DNA of 64,000 nt. Source: Fistularia commersonii. Lineage: Eukaryota > Chordata > Actinopteri > Syngnathiformes > Fistulariidae. The stretch's first letter is position 1; every line of letters begins with the position of its first letter. The DNA lies in the NCBI GenBank assembly GCA_037954325.1, contig JBBMNZ010000030.1, positions 11,873,001 through 11,937,000 on the forward strand. Reading direction: 5' to 3'. Positions 1 to 12,124 of the stretch are shown here, piece after piece. Under the pieces are notes generated by a model. That model searched no databases, was not told the DNA's origin, and saw only the letters and a program-made list of their open reading frames with translations. The translations under genes were made by a program, and so were the position numbers.

Positions 1-17
1 ACAATAGCTACAATTCA

Positions 18-595
18 CAAGAACAAATCACCATCAAAAATGACTTTATTAATAAAAAAAAGAAGCTACACAAAGGCCTGTCCATATCAACGTAGGTGAG
101 TCCTGTGTTCGGGCCGTAAATGTGGTTTAAATTTACGAGCCAAAACTGGTCTATTCCGACTGGCAGCCACGGAGATCTTAGTGTTCAAACACGTGACAAC
201 CAGACTGAGGAGGGTTTTCTTTCATTTGACAGCATTCAGTCCAGGGGTTGAATTTCCTTTTTTGAAAAAGTTGGTTTGAGAATAATGGCGACGAATGAGT
301 CGAGCCACGGGTAACAAGCGGAGACCCAAAGGCGCTCCGCTGAGAGATTTCACCATTTAAAATACAAAAAGGAGACAGAAACCAACCACAAGACCGTCCT
401 GGAAGGAAAGGAAACAAACTTTTAACCCCTGCTGCTGATTTCTGAATATTTTCGTAGATGTCTGGATGGTAGGGGGACTAAACCTAGTCAGTGCATTTTT
501 TTCAAAACCGACAATGTAACTACTTTGTACTCTGATTACTGCAGGCCTGGTTCGGAGGCCAAGCATCTCTCTATACAGTAAAATACGATTTCCAT
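18..595 (-). other. Candidate phf14 3' UTR
   Basis: Repeat-free, AT-moderate sequence between the candidate stop codon and the poly(A) signal. No splice signals or protein similarity were seen. It would be the 3' UTR if the terminal exon call is right. Confidence 0.35.
45..50 (-). terminator. Poly(A) signal AATAAA, minus strand
   Basis: Plus strand TTTATT reads AATAAA on the minus strand. It is followed downstream on the minus strand by a GT-rich stretch (GATGGTGATTTGTTCTTGTG), the expected arrangement for a cleavage site near positions 15-35. It is suitably placed for the end of phf14. Confidence 0.55.
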
Positions 596-757
596 CTAAT
601 CCATTCCCGCATCATTCCTTGCGGCCCTGCGTTGACTGGCGGCAAGTGGATCTGACTTGCAACCATCAGATAATATCCTGCACTTAAGGGTGGCATTTAA
701 GACACACTCTGTATCTATAAGCAGCATCTGAGTGTGCTTTGGCATTTTAAAACTTGC
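596..757 (-). CDS. Candidate phf14 terminal coding exon
   Basis: After a T-tract acceptor (a run of T, then AAG, with AG at 759-758) the minus strand is open in exactly the phase that exon 17 leaves, for 53 codons starting ASFKMPKHTQMLLIDTECVL, to TAG at 598-596. A poly(A) signal follows at 50-45. The peptide does not match the C-terminus I remember for mammalian PHF14, which continues after SSSSK with an acidic stretch. A chance open frame of this length is not rare, so this is only the best candidate. Confidence 0.3.
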   Translation of the reverse strand, partial: ASFKMPKHTQMLLIDTECVLNATLKCRILSDGCKSDPLAASQRRAARNDAGMD

Positions 758-1595
758 CTTAAAAAAAAAAAACAGCTCACATCTCGGAGAGCTTTTTCGA
801 CGCCCTTAGTGGAATCAATTATCTCCCCGCACTCGCCATTACCGAGACACTCCGGAGAGCCTGGGCTGTAAAAGGTCTGCAGAACACGTTTTCTTAAAAA
901 TGTCAGGTTCTTTACGTGGAAGCAGCGCACGCATGTCACCGTCCTTCATCCGTCTGTTGCTTAAACATGGCTATTCTGCATTTGGATGAAACCGAGTGGT
1001 GAAAAAAAAAAAAAAAAAAAGGAACCCCTCCATGACTGACGAATGAGACGAGCTGAATAAGACTTTCCATTGGCTCGTACTTTAATGGGCATTCAACTTT
1101 GCAGAGAAATGTGGCATGGCAGGAATGAAACATTTGAAGCCTCCACTTAACACAGACGGCGTGTCATTATTTGACGCACAGCAGGTGGTGCATTTACTTC
1201 AAACCCTCAGTGAAGACAACCGTGTCCTACTTTTCCCTCGGTGAAATGTTATTTTGATTCAGATGAGAGGTTTTGGCTGGATGTTGTTCAACATGTGGTT
1301 GTTTAACTTTAAGGGACGGCTCAATTTGGGATCTAGATTTAAACACTGATTATTGATCTGTCCTTTATGGTGTTATCAAAAGGCCCCATGGAGAATATAC
1401 AGTGGGACCTTGATTTCTGAGTGCATCAGCTTTGGATATATCCAAGATCCAAGCTGTCTCTCGGCGTATGTTTTGTTTTGACAGCAAGCGGAATGAGTGT
1501 TTGATGCCAACGTGGACGCCCCTGTCTGTGAAGTGGTGTTTAAAGACATTGTAACGCACCACCCAGAGAGAATCATGTAAAACATGAGCTAAGTG
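758..1595. other. Candidate intron 17, unique part
   Basis: No exon, transposon or RNA gene was recognised. There is a 19-base A run at 1002-1020. Confidence 0.4.
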
Positions 1596-1599
1596 TTTG

Positions 1600-1845
1600 T
1601 GTCGTGGACTCGTCCGCGAAGACGGAGAAATTGTTGTGGGTGAGATACGGTGATGGAGAGCATCGTCTGTGAGAAGGCTGGAGACATTTATGGGGATTCG
1701 GTGGGGCAGGAACGTGAACAGATGAAGTATCGGAAGAGTCATTGGAAGCTGTCCGGGGACAGTTTGATGGTTTTTAGAAAGAGGAGCTGCTTCACTCTGG
1801 AGTTTAGACATAAAGTGAAGCAAAGTAACATTCAGCATTGCATTG
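1600..1845 (+). mobile_element. Tigger-type transposase fragment (CENP-B-like DNA-binding region)
   Basis: Reads CEKAGDIYGDS on the plus strand and aligns at DNA level with the copy at 54857-55110, which is clearer (CEKAGDVYLDL, then SFKASRGRFGALKKEEWLHS). These resemble the second helix-turn-helix of Tigger/CENP-B proteins (a K-ASRGW-F-KR-consensus). It is frameshifted and short. Confidence 0.55.
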
Positions 1846-1988
1846 TAGCATTAAAAGTGGAGCCAGTAAGCTAAGCTAAAGATATAGCAACAAATGAAAA
1901 ACTACCCCAACCTCTTTCTCAAGCGCTGCTACCATCTTCATCTCATCTTTAAGATAAGTAGTGCAATAAAACCACTTTATTTAAACCA

Positions 1989-2345
1989 CAGTGAAGGTTC
2001 CCAGTCATCGTGAATTCTTGTCGGAATCTTCTTGTCTTGGCAACTGGACCGGAATTTCTTCACTTGAAGACGTTTCAACCCTCATCCAAGAGGCTTCTTC
2101 AGTTCTAGTGACTTATGTGGAGTTTCCACAGCCCCCCTAACACCTAGTTTCTGCAGATCAACTCTTCCATTTACACAACAAGCTACCACAACCTAGACCC
2201 ACCCAAAAACCTGGCAGCTACAGTATATTCGGAAACTCCCCATAGGTCATTAGAACTGAAGAAGCCTCTCCGGTGAGGGGTGAAACGTCTTCAAGTGAAG
2301 AAATTCCTGTCCAGTTGCCAAGACACGAAGATTCCGACAAGAAGC
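1989..2345. mobile_element. Foldback (inverted-repeat) element, copy 1
   Basis: The left arm (about 2013-2110) and right arm (about 2240-2345) are reverse complements. The core CTTCACTTGAAGACGTTTCA on the left matches GAAACGTCTTCAAGTGAAG on the right, so the element can fold into a long hairpin. The loop holds GTTTCTGCAGATCAACTCTT, also found in copy 54238-54855. No coding capacity. Confidence 0.85.
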
Positions 2346-2419
2346 CTTTCAATTCATTTTAATGGGGGAATTTGATTGGATATACAGGGAGCTTGGTTAC
2401 AGAACCAATGCCACTCCTC

Positions 2420-2830
2420 ATTCAAGGTACTACTGTGGTTTCTGCACTGCCTCGACAAGTTTAACCTGCTGATGCAGTTCCAGTCTTCTCTCTGCACCTC
2501 CGTGATGGTTCTGGTTTGGTCCGGCCACCAATTGAGAACAGGAATGGATTGGAAAGGAGAATCAAAAGTGCCAAACGTCTCCTCTATCCTGGACCTGAGT
2601 CAGGAACCGGGCAGTAGACATCACCGGTGACCCGTCAGGACCTGAACACCACCTCTCCTTCTCCTCTCTGGTACCACAGCCCTACCAGACACAGGAGCAG
2701 CTTCTTCACACCTTCTTGACACTTGAACTAGACTTTATACTGGTCATGTCCTTCTTGTACTCGTACTCTCCAAATTGACCTATTTACTATTGGGATTTAC
2801 TCTGTGGTGTTGGAATGAAATGCTCTACGT
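2420..2830 (+). mobile_element. Rex1-like LINE, 3' ORF remnant
   Basis: A degraded reading frame resembles the C-terminal region of Rex1/CR1-type reverse transcriptases: Leu-rich around a TSVMVLVWSG stretch, then a block like RRIKSAKRLLYPG. Several frames are needed. A second piece of the same kind lies at 7055-7345. Confidence 0.5.
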
Positions 2831-3190
2831 GACCATACATGAGGCCTTTTGAGGATCGTAAGGTCCAACGCCGTTCAACCTCACAACCTCAAACTGGCCC
2901 ACAGAAAGGGGCCGTCTGGATAACATGATCCTGGCAAACCCCTCAGAGAAGAAGGCAGCTTCTTGGTTTCTGATCCCACTATGAGTGAGCAATTGTCCTC
3001 TCAGAGCTGCCTGAAAGTGCAGCACTGCAGTCACTGACTTTGCTTCAACAGCTCTGCTTCCTGACCTCTTTGCTTGTACCAATGTTTCCACGAGAGTACA
3101 AGGACAGTCGGTGGGAGGAAACCAGGGAGAGGGACTGACAGCCTCTGATCTCGGTGTAATGAATTTTAACATCCATTACAACTTTATTTG
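2831..3190. other. Unassigned sequence in candidate intron 17
   Basis: Has a 115-codon open frame on the minus strand (2825-3172) with no recognisable domain, no matching splice sites and no repeats identified. Probably chance. Confidence 0.3.
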
Positions 3191-3412
3191 AGTATAGTTC
3201 AACTTATCACATGTACATATCTATTTGTATAGTCCCAATCTATAGTCCACTACATTTATAATATGCTCTGCTGTAAATTATTGACATAATATATCAGTTA
3301 CACACAGCTAATCTATTTATCGCATCTGCACCTGCAGCTTCTTTGCAAGTCTGGTTAGATGTACTTTGTTGTCCTGTATCTGTACATATGCAATGACAGT
3401 AAAGTTTAATCC
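3190..3412 (+). mobile_element. Non-LTR retrotransposon 3' tail
   Basis: Ends with TGTACATATGCAATGACAGT and AAAGTTTAATCC, a tail typical of Rex1/CR1-like LINEs in fish (TGCAATGACAATAAAG consensus). The body before it is AT-rich and non-coding. Confidence 0.5.
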
Positions 3413-3668
3413 ATCATCCTCCTTCATGTTGTCATGAAGATAAAAATAGGCCATTTTCCCCCACTACTTCAAGATAATTCATCTTCCACATGATTCAGAA
3501 GATATTCACGATTCCCTGTTTTGGACTGAATGCGTTAAATGTCGCGTTCAGACCAACAGGCATGCTGGAGGAGCACTAACCTCAATTTACCTGATTGCGT
3601 GCTTTTGGTCGAGCTGGAGTTATTGTGGAGAACCCGCAGACGCACAGAAACAAACCACACACACACAC

Positions 3669-3786
3669 CTTGGAGGAGGATGTGTCACATTCCTGGCAGA
3701 TCCAGCCGTATCCTGTCTGCTTGGGGGATTTCTTCAGCGGGGGGTCCAGGCAGCCAAAGTGGTAGCAGAGGCGACACTCATCACAC
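3669..3786 (-). CDS. phf14: phf14 exon 17, rest of PHD4
   Basis: Residues 866-905, ending in phase 0. Acceptor TGTGTGTCTCAG. Encodes RCDECRLCYHFGCLDPPLKK, then GYGWICQECDTSSSK; C867, C870, H875, C878, C896 and C899 complete a canonical C4HC3 finger. The donor lies in a GT dinucleotide tract (AAG then GTGTGTGTGTGT). If the intron were retained, 28 further codons, not PHF14-like, would follow before a stop. Confidence 0.96.
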
Positions 3787-6247
3787 CTGAGACACACAGG
3801 AGGTACAAGTCACTCGCGGTCCGGATGCTCAGGTCAATGGCTGCTGGCTTCCTAGGCATCATGGAGGATACACAGCACCTTATCCATATTGTTTGGTGCA
3901 CTACAGCAAATCATCAGGAGCAAAACACCATTGGATTAAGAAGAACCCCTGACATTCATGCACGTCATCAATAAATTAGTGGATCTTTAAAAAGTCAGAT
4001 AAGGCAAATCCCCGAAGCTGGGGTGAAATTCACTGGGAGCATTGAGGAGAACGTATTCCCTCAGGTGTTGTTCTTCTGAAGTCAAACATAAAGCTCCCAG
4101 CGCCCCTTCCAATGAATCCCCTACTTGTGTCCAGCAGGCTGCTCTGAATTCAACAAGAGAGTGGCGTACAGGCCCTGAGCGTGGAGAACCCTGTCTCCTG
4201 GAATATCTTTGCAGGTGCAACAACTGCCGGCATTACCGTGTCTGTCCTGCAGACCGCCATGCTTCACCACTCAGCTCTTGGAATACCGCAGGAGCGCTCT
4301 GAGCTCTGCCTGTCTGGTTGTTTACTGTAGTTATACTAATGACTGAACTGTTTTGCAGACGATGAGGACGAACACAAGAGAAACTGTTTATTTTTGTCAT
4401 TGTTCTTGTCACTCTGTTTATGTCCTTAGCCTTGTTGTCGTTTTGGTTGTCTATTCTCACCCTTGCTGCCTTTTTTTTCCATTCTGTTGTCTAATCTTAT
4501 CCTTGATGTTGTTGTTTGCTCTGCTCTCTATTTATTTGTGGATGTCTTTTGCTATCTTTTAATTGTCATTTAATTGTCTCTCTTAATATTTATAATCATA
4601 TTTATTAACACTATAACTGTTGCGCTGCTGTGACAGAATAATTTACCCTATGGGGATCAATAAAGTATATCCTTATCCTTAAACAGGGATTCCTGCAGCC
4701 CCTCTGGTTGTCTCTGGCGGAATCACAACTTTTCTTTCCCCAGGACGTGAATCTTCCTCGTCAAATTATAACACGTGAGTGTGTTTGGTGCTTATTTTAT
4801 TGCTTTTATTGAATCCATCCAAAGGGGGGGGTCCTCCACTACCTGCGGTGTTTCGACTTTACAGCGGTTAATCTCACAAATAGTGTGAAAGAATTAATTT
4901 GGACTTGAAGCTGTGCCACAGGAAATTCAAACATCTTTTATTTAAATCGATAATAATTCAGAAGGTACAGTTTCGTTTGTCAATTTGGGGTATTGTTCAC
5001 ATTGTTAATTTTTCTCCTTTTTCGACCAGTTGTTTGTTGATATATACATATGACCTCAGGGTGATACAAGTCTGTGAGGTCAGTTGCTTCTGACTTTTGT
5101 AACTCAGTTCATGTAATTATCCCATATTAGTCATACCTGCAAGATACAATGCAGCCCAAAACCGCACTTTGGAATAAGAGATGTGTGAATCGGCAATGCA
5201 CAAATATTTCAAAGAGCTCTTGGAAATTTATTTTTGAGAAAAAAAGGAGATCTTGGAGCATTAAAGTTAATATGTGGCAGATTTTTCACAAGAGACTCAC
5301 TGACTTTGAATGAGGCAATTGTAGGGAAAAGCGCTGGTAGTTGGCGATAACTTCATGTAGGCATGTCCAAAGTCCGGCCCCCGGCCAAATCTAGCCGTTG
5401 TTCATAGCCTCTGTCATAAAATCAATAATAAAATCTAATTTGGTCCGGTTTCTATTTTGAATTTTAGATCTGAGTCTGAAATTGAAATAATGAAAAGCAC
5501 TGTATTTCTCCTTTTTGATAAGGAGTTATAAGGATTCATATGGCCCTCAATGAATAATATCACTGTTGGTGTTATTTTCCTCTTTACATGTTTTGAATTT
5601 AGAAGTTCATAGTGATCATTTAATAGAGAATAATATGTAATGTTTCAAATGAACATAGATATTTTTAATCTTTCTTAAAGTTTTTTTTTTTTTTTCCAGA
5701 CAGACTTTTACTCATTTTATCTGGTATTCAAATATGAATTACAGAGTGATTTTGGTAAAAACTTTTGATTTATATTCTGTGTTAAGACGTGAAAAGCATG
5801 CTGTTCGCAATAAAAAAATCATGAAATAGTTCATTTGCATTTAATGTTAATTGTTCAAAGAATGTCAGGCTGAATAGTCGGCTCTCACACATATTCACCT
5901 CAACAAATATGACCCTCTTTGTAAAAACTTTGGACACTCCTGGCTTACTGGAAACAACAAAAAAAAAAAACAGAATAAAATAAAAGCATGATTAGCTGTA
6001 GGGAATTAATTCTGCTGCAAATAAAACAATAGGCAACAGACTTTTTTTTTAACCCTGTAGAGCTGATCTTGCCGAGATGTTGCCAGTAATTTGCCCGCAC
6101 ACTTCTGCATTTTTTCTTTTTTTAAACGTGGCAGATTTACTCAAACTGCAGCTGAGATTTAATGTGCAAATAATTGGCATCTTATCATTCATTGGGCCAT
6201 TAGCCAACAGCCTCTGCACAAATACGCAAAAGCAGGTGGCTCTCTCG

Positions 6248-6288
<41 letters not shown>

Positions 6289-9195
6289 ACACACAGACAC
6301 ACACACACACACACACTTATTTACACAGTACAGGCTTGCGGATAAGCTGAGCAGGCACATATGCCTCGGAGCAAGAGTGCGAGCGAGACAGCGGGGATGT
6401 AAAGTGGCCTCTGGCCGCCTCATGAATAGAAGACAAACGATCACACCGCGAGCTCTCGGCTCAAGAGAAGTCTTCCATTGTTGCCATTGATTTCACATGA
6501 ATTTCAGACAAAGTGGAAAAAAGAAAGACCGAAGTCTTTATTTTCACGAGGGGAGGCTCTTAGGAACCCTTGCCGAAGAACCGCGGGGTCTCTTTTATTC
6601 AGAATGACTTTGACAGCTTTCATAATGACTTCACCTTCACTAACTCCACTCCGTGTTTGCCGTGAAGAAGTGGGGATATCATACAATTAAAGTGTGATAG
6701 CTGACGTGGGGGCCCGATTGGATATAAAAGAGATTTCTTAGTCAACTTTTATTGCATGAAAACATCTTATGTTCTCCCTAAGGGGCCTGGAGGACACACC
6801 GGGAAACCAGAAACTCAGTCTGAGACTGAGAAAACGTCAATGCCTGCTTCAATCAATTGGATTGTACCTGTGAGAAACTTTTCAGAGAAACAAAATGAAG
6901 CAGAAAGTGTGTTAAAATGCAACGTTTGCTTGCACTCAGATAAGTACTTTTACAATTCACCCAGATAACAAAATAAAAAAGCAAGCTGATTTGAGGGAAT
7001 GCTGTTAAAAACGTTAAAAGATTAATTATGGTAATTTACTTCGGCTTCTACAGATCAGGGGTGAGCAAGTGGAGATGGTTGAGAACTTAAGATTTCTGGG
7101 TGTCATGATTGACAGCAGATTGGACTGGAGATTCAGTAATCTTTACAGATTATTTTCTGTAAAGTCTGTAAAGTCTGTATAAAAGAACAAGTAGACTCTA
7201 CTTCCTCAGGAAGCTCAGATCATTTCATGTATGCAGCAAGATGTTGGAGATCTTTAATCAGTCTGTTTGCAGCTGTGTGTTGGGGGAGCAGCTTCAGAGC
7301 CAGAGACTCTAGACAGGGTCATCAGGAGAGATGGCTCTGTAATCGGTCTCAGGATGGAGAACTTTTACACTTCAGGGTAAAAGTAAAATCCAGGGGTGGG
7401 CAAACTTTTTGGCTCAGGGGCCGCATTGACTTTTAAAATTTGACAGACGGGCCGGGTCAGCACAAGATACGATACATATAAAAAAGAAAAATGCATTTGT
7501 TAACAGTACATATCAGATTCGTCTGACATTTGCCTGAACATTGTCTTTGAAAATAAAACCAGCTTGGTTTTGAAGTCTCTGACATTTTCTTGCATTTCAT
7601 GCACAAACCGGTTTTTCCCTTGTAGCTTCATGTCCAGCTCATTCATGTGTCAGTATGTCCACAGTAAAGGCTAAATCACAAAGCCAATCAGTGTCATTCA
7701 GTTCAGGAAAATTCTCAAGTGTTCTCCTGTAGCTTCAAAAATGAAATAATCTCCTGTTTGAGCTCCCACATTCATTGATCCAATCATTTAATCATTCACA
7801 TCAAGTATGAATTCTGTACCAATCTTTGGCGGGCCGTAGTTTGCCCACCCCTAGTATAATCAATTCTGTTGTCCATTCTGATCCTTGATGTTGTTGCAGC
7901 TGTTCTGTGCTTATTGTGGATGTCTTTTGGTCTTTCTAATTGTCTTCTATCTGTCTCTCTAGTTATGTTCCTATTCATACTTATTAGACACTTACAACTG
8001 TTGCGCTGCGGTGGCAAAAGAATTTCCCCTATGGAACTTTTAATCTTATCTTATCGTGTCTTATCTTATTTTAATTATTAAGTTCAGTTCAGTTCCTCAG
8101 AACTGAAGAGGCCTCTCGGATGAGGGGGGTAAACTCAAGTCTAGTTGCCAGGACGAGAAGATTTCGACAAGAATTCACCATGACCTGGATGACTGAGAAC
8201 CTCCACAGACATGCTGCTGCTAATCAGTTTTCCAAGCATGGGGTAATTGAAATACATCATGATGTACATCTATATGACGTGTTTATATCAGGAATCGGCA
8301 AGCTTTACAATTCAAAGAGCCATTTTGTCCCATTGCCTCACAGTAAAGAAAATACTGGGAGCCACACAACCCATTTGAAATTTAAAATGAATTAACACGG
8401 CATATAACATTATTTTTTGCCTCTTATAGTGTCTATAAACAAAATATGTGTTCCATTTTTTTAAATCAATGAACAACTGCAGAAAAAATGAAATTACATT
8501 TCTGCATGCAACGAAACATTTTAAACTCCTAAAAAAGATGCTGGGTAGAAGGATACTTTTAAGCAAAATACTCCCTTTCTATTTGAGTCCATCTTGTATT
8601 CATGAAAAAAAAAAAAAGCCAAACTTAATTATCCAGCGGCAGAAAACCAACAATGCCATTCCCTCTCTATGTGCTGTCATCCTTTTACTGGTGCCTGCAG
8701 TCACTTATTAAGAGCGACACAAATATTTTAATCCATTTTATTTAGATGTTCCAAGATCACCATTATCTTCAAATTTTTGAAAAATGATCAAACTAAAATA
8801 AAATACATATTAATTAAATGTTATTTTCAAAAGCCTATGGGAGCCGCAATCAGAGCAATCAAAGAGCTGCATGCGGCTCCGGAGCTGCGGGTTGCTGACA
8901 CATGGTCAATATGATATGAATAAGAGAGTGAATGGTCGCACGTCTCTAGTTGTGGCCCTGAGAAAGACCGGTGAGCGCCCCGGGGTGAACCCCGCCTCTG
9001 GCCCTTTGACAGCTGGGATATACTCCGGCCAGCTGTGCAGAGAAGAAGCACCGGCTGGGCCAGCCAATAAAAACGCGTGGATAAGAGACGGGTTGCACAG
9101 TGAGATCACAGTTCATCCTCACCTACTAATATACTTGGTGCACGGCCCAAAAACGAGTGTTCAAAACTCCATCTCCAGGCAAGTCACCCCCCGCC

Positions 9196-9277
<82 letters not shown>

Positions 9278-9387
9278 GACCCCCCCGGCCTCTGCGCAGA
9301 CACTCTGCACAGCAAAGTCCTTGATGTTATCAAAGCAATTTGGCCCTGCTTTAATCATTGGAGAAATTGAGCAGCAGCCCACAAGCC

Positions 9388-9432
<45 letters not shown>

Positions 9433-12063
9433 AATCCAATCACTCATAAGAGCAGGTATTGATTGATGTAATCTCATTGGAGGTGAGGTTGTGGAAGGGA
9501 CACGACTGATTGCTTTTGTCTGCTACATGTGTTCCTGCTGTTTGTGGCCAATTTCATCAGCTGTTTTAATCTTGGGGGTGAACTTTGCATCTGCTGAAAA
9601 AGAAGGTTTGATCCCCCTGAGTTAAAAAAACATAAAGTTGTCATCATTTGTAATTTTGCTAATTCAAATATAATAAACATACCATCCAAAATGTTCCTGG
9701 GAAATAAAAGAAACAAAACAAAAGGCAGTCAGAAACAATAAATCAATAAATCATTCATTCATTCCCTCAGTCATTATTTTTGCAAATAGTGTTTCTATGG
9801 TTTCAATTTTTTTACATTTTCTATATTTTCAGATTGATACTTTACATGCAACTGTGTTTTAACTTATTATATCGACTGCACTGTCCACAACAAGATCTAG
9901 GCGTTGAGCTGAGCTCGGGCTCAGCACGAAGAGCCTCCGTCTGGTCAGCAATGATGCGAAGGGGAGCTTTTCACATCTAAACGCGTGACAAGTGAACGCA
10001 AGTGGAGTGACATGGTCATGGTAGATCTTTATTTTCATTGTCATGTAGACAACGAAACTGGAAGGTTCTCCCATGATGGAGGACGTGCTGGTATATGAGT
10101 TCGCAGCCTAAAACATTTTCTCTGCCTGGCGGTGGATCTAAACCGCCAACCCTCAACTCTAACCCACTAACCCTGAACCTGAACGCCTTACCCTGCCCCG
10201 CACCCCTAAACCAAAAAACCGAAACCCTAACCCTAACACTGATCATAACTCTGACCAAAAGTGGGACAAGTTTGGCAGTGGTGCTGTTGAAAAGCCCACC
10301 CAGACAATGTGGTGGTAGGTCCGAGTTCCATCACTATATACCTGTAACCCTGGAAACCTACCTTAACTCTAACTTGAACGCAAAACCTAACTCTCCAACC
10401 GGAAGTCAGACAATTCGGCCTTGGTGGTGTTGGAAAGCCCAAACAAGACAGGTTGGGGGTGGGTCAAATTTCCAAGACTGCATCTTGTACGGTTCTTCAG
10501 ATAGACGATTATAAATATCGCAACTTGCGATGGTGGTTATAAACCCCTTGCTTGACCTTAACCCTAAAGACCATGATTTTATATTTTCTGTTAAGTCCTT
10601 CGAAACTAGTGTCGATCATCTAGTTATCTGAGCACAAACCTGGTACCGGCACCAATGCCAACATTAACCAGTGCCCTGACTCTAACTCTAACCCTAGCCC
10701 CAGCTTTAAGCCTTACATTGACACAAAATCTAACTCTCAAACCGAAAGTCAGACAACTTTGGCAGCGGTACTGTTGGAAAGCCCATCCAAGACAATGCTG
10801 GTGTAAGTTCAATTTCCATCGCTCTACCTCATACGGCTCTTCAGATAGATGATTGTGTATTGCTGCTTTGAGATGTGGTTATAAGATCTAACCCGAAAAA
10901 ACAACATTTTTATCTTTTGTTAAATCCTTCAAAACTAGTATACTTCATCTAGTTAATGGAGCACAAACCTGGTATCCGTGCCGATGGAAAGCCCATAGTA
11001 ACCAGAGCCCTAACCCTGACCCTAAGCCTTAACCCTAACCCAGCTGCCTTTGTCTGAATGCAGGCGTTGCATTGATCCTGTGGGATTGTCACAGTCCTTT
11101 CATAATGTGGTCCACAGAGCCGTGGACCCCTTGCACCAGTTGTCCCCCACGCCCATCACCAAAAGGGACACATTACTGGGACCCTCCCGGCACTCTACTT
11201 TCCATTGTAGTGCCTGGGTCTCTTCAGCGTTCTACAACAGCCAGATCTCAGGCCTCTACCTGCTCTTCTGGACGGGTGGTCCGCGGTGCGCCCTCTTCTC
11301 CACCAGGGGGCCCTGGTGAACAATCCATGACCTGATCATGACAAGGCTGGGTTCCTCCAGGAAATGCCCACCACGACGTGACCAATATGGAAATATGTAT
11401 CTTCTGGTGCATCGCCGGCATGTCACGATTAAGAGAGTGGGAGAGGGAGCTGGGAGGGGTTAGAGAGGATTAGATGGACTGCAGACAGGAGAGCTTACCA
11501 TGAAGAGGAGGAAGAGGAGGAGAAGGAGGAGGAGGAGATGGAGTAATAGCTTTGGAAATGCTATTTTCAGTTTGGTGCCAAGAAGAGGCTGAAGTCGGTA
11601 GGAACATAGGTGCCACTATTAAGTCATGCGTGTTGATCCTCTATCAGGGCAGAAACACGAGGGCCAACTTGGTAATTGATTGGTTAATTTGCCATCGAAG
11701 AATAAAAACAAGATTATACAGGAAAATTACAATTAAAAAGAGTTAAAAAAGAAAAATAATAACAATTCACGAGGTGGTAAAACTCGTGAGTCTTCTGCAA
11801 CTAGACTGCATTATCATCTTTGTGGCATCTCCTGAGTGTGTGTAAATGTGCACGCACGCACACACACATGGTTCGTATTCCAGAGTCTGGGTTTCACTGC
11901 AGGCACCGGGACATTTCTGCTCTTTTCTTAGTGACTGACCATTAATTTAAACAAGCAATTCTAATTATTTAGAGGTAATAGATTTTTACTCCACATGGAA
12001 TATCTTCAGTTGTAGATTTGTATATTAAATAAAAGTTCACTTCTTTATGTGCTGTGAAAATAC

Positions 12064-12124
<61 letters not shown>

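Noticed and set aside
1365..1838. 157-codon minus-strand ORF
   Set aside because: No motif, no matching splice site, and its upper part overlaps a Tigger fragment on the other strand.
3330..3438. Minus-strand frame starting with E-D-D after an AAG at about 3431, in the phase needed after exon 17
   Set aside because: The 'acceptor' has no pyrimidine tract and the sequence is the reversed 3' tail of a Rex1-like retrotransposon. Coincidence is more likely than the real last exon.
9161..9449. ORFs of Thr-His and Cys-Val repeats (also at 6077-6490, 56421-56745)
   Set aside because: Direct translation of CA/TG microsatellites.
10095..10514. 139-codon ORF with Thr/Leu/Asn pattern
   Set aside because: Translation of CCCTAA-like and higher-order repeat DNA.
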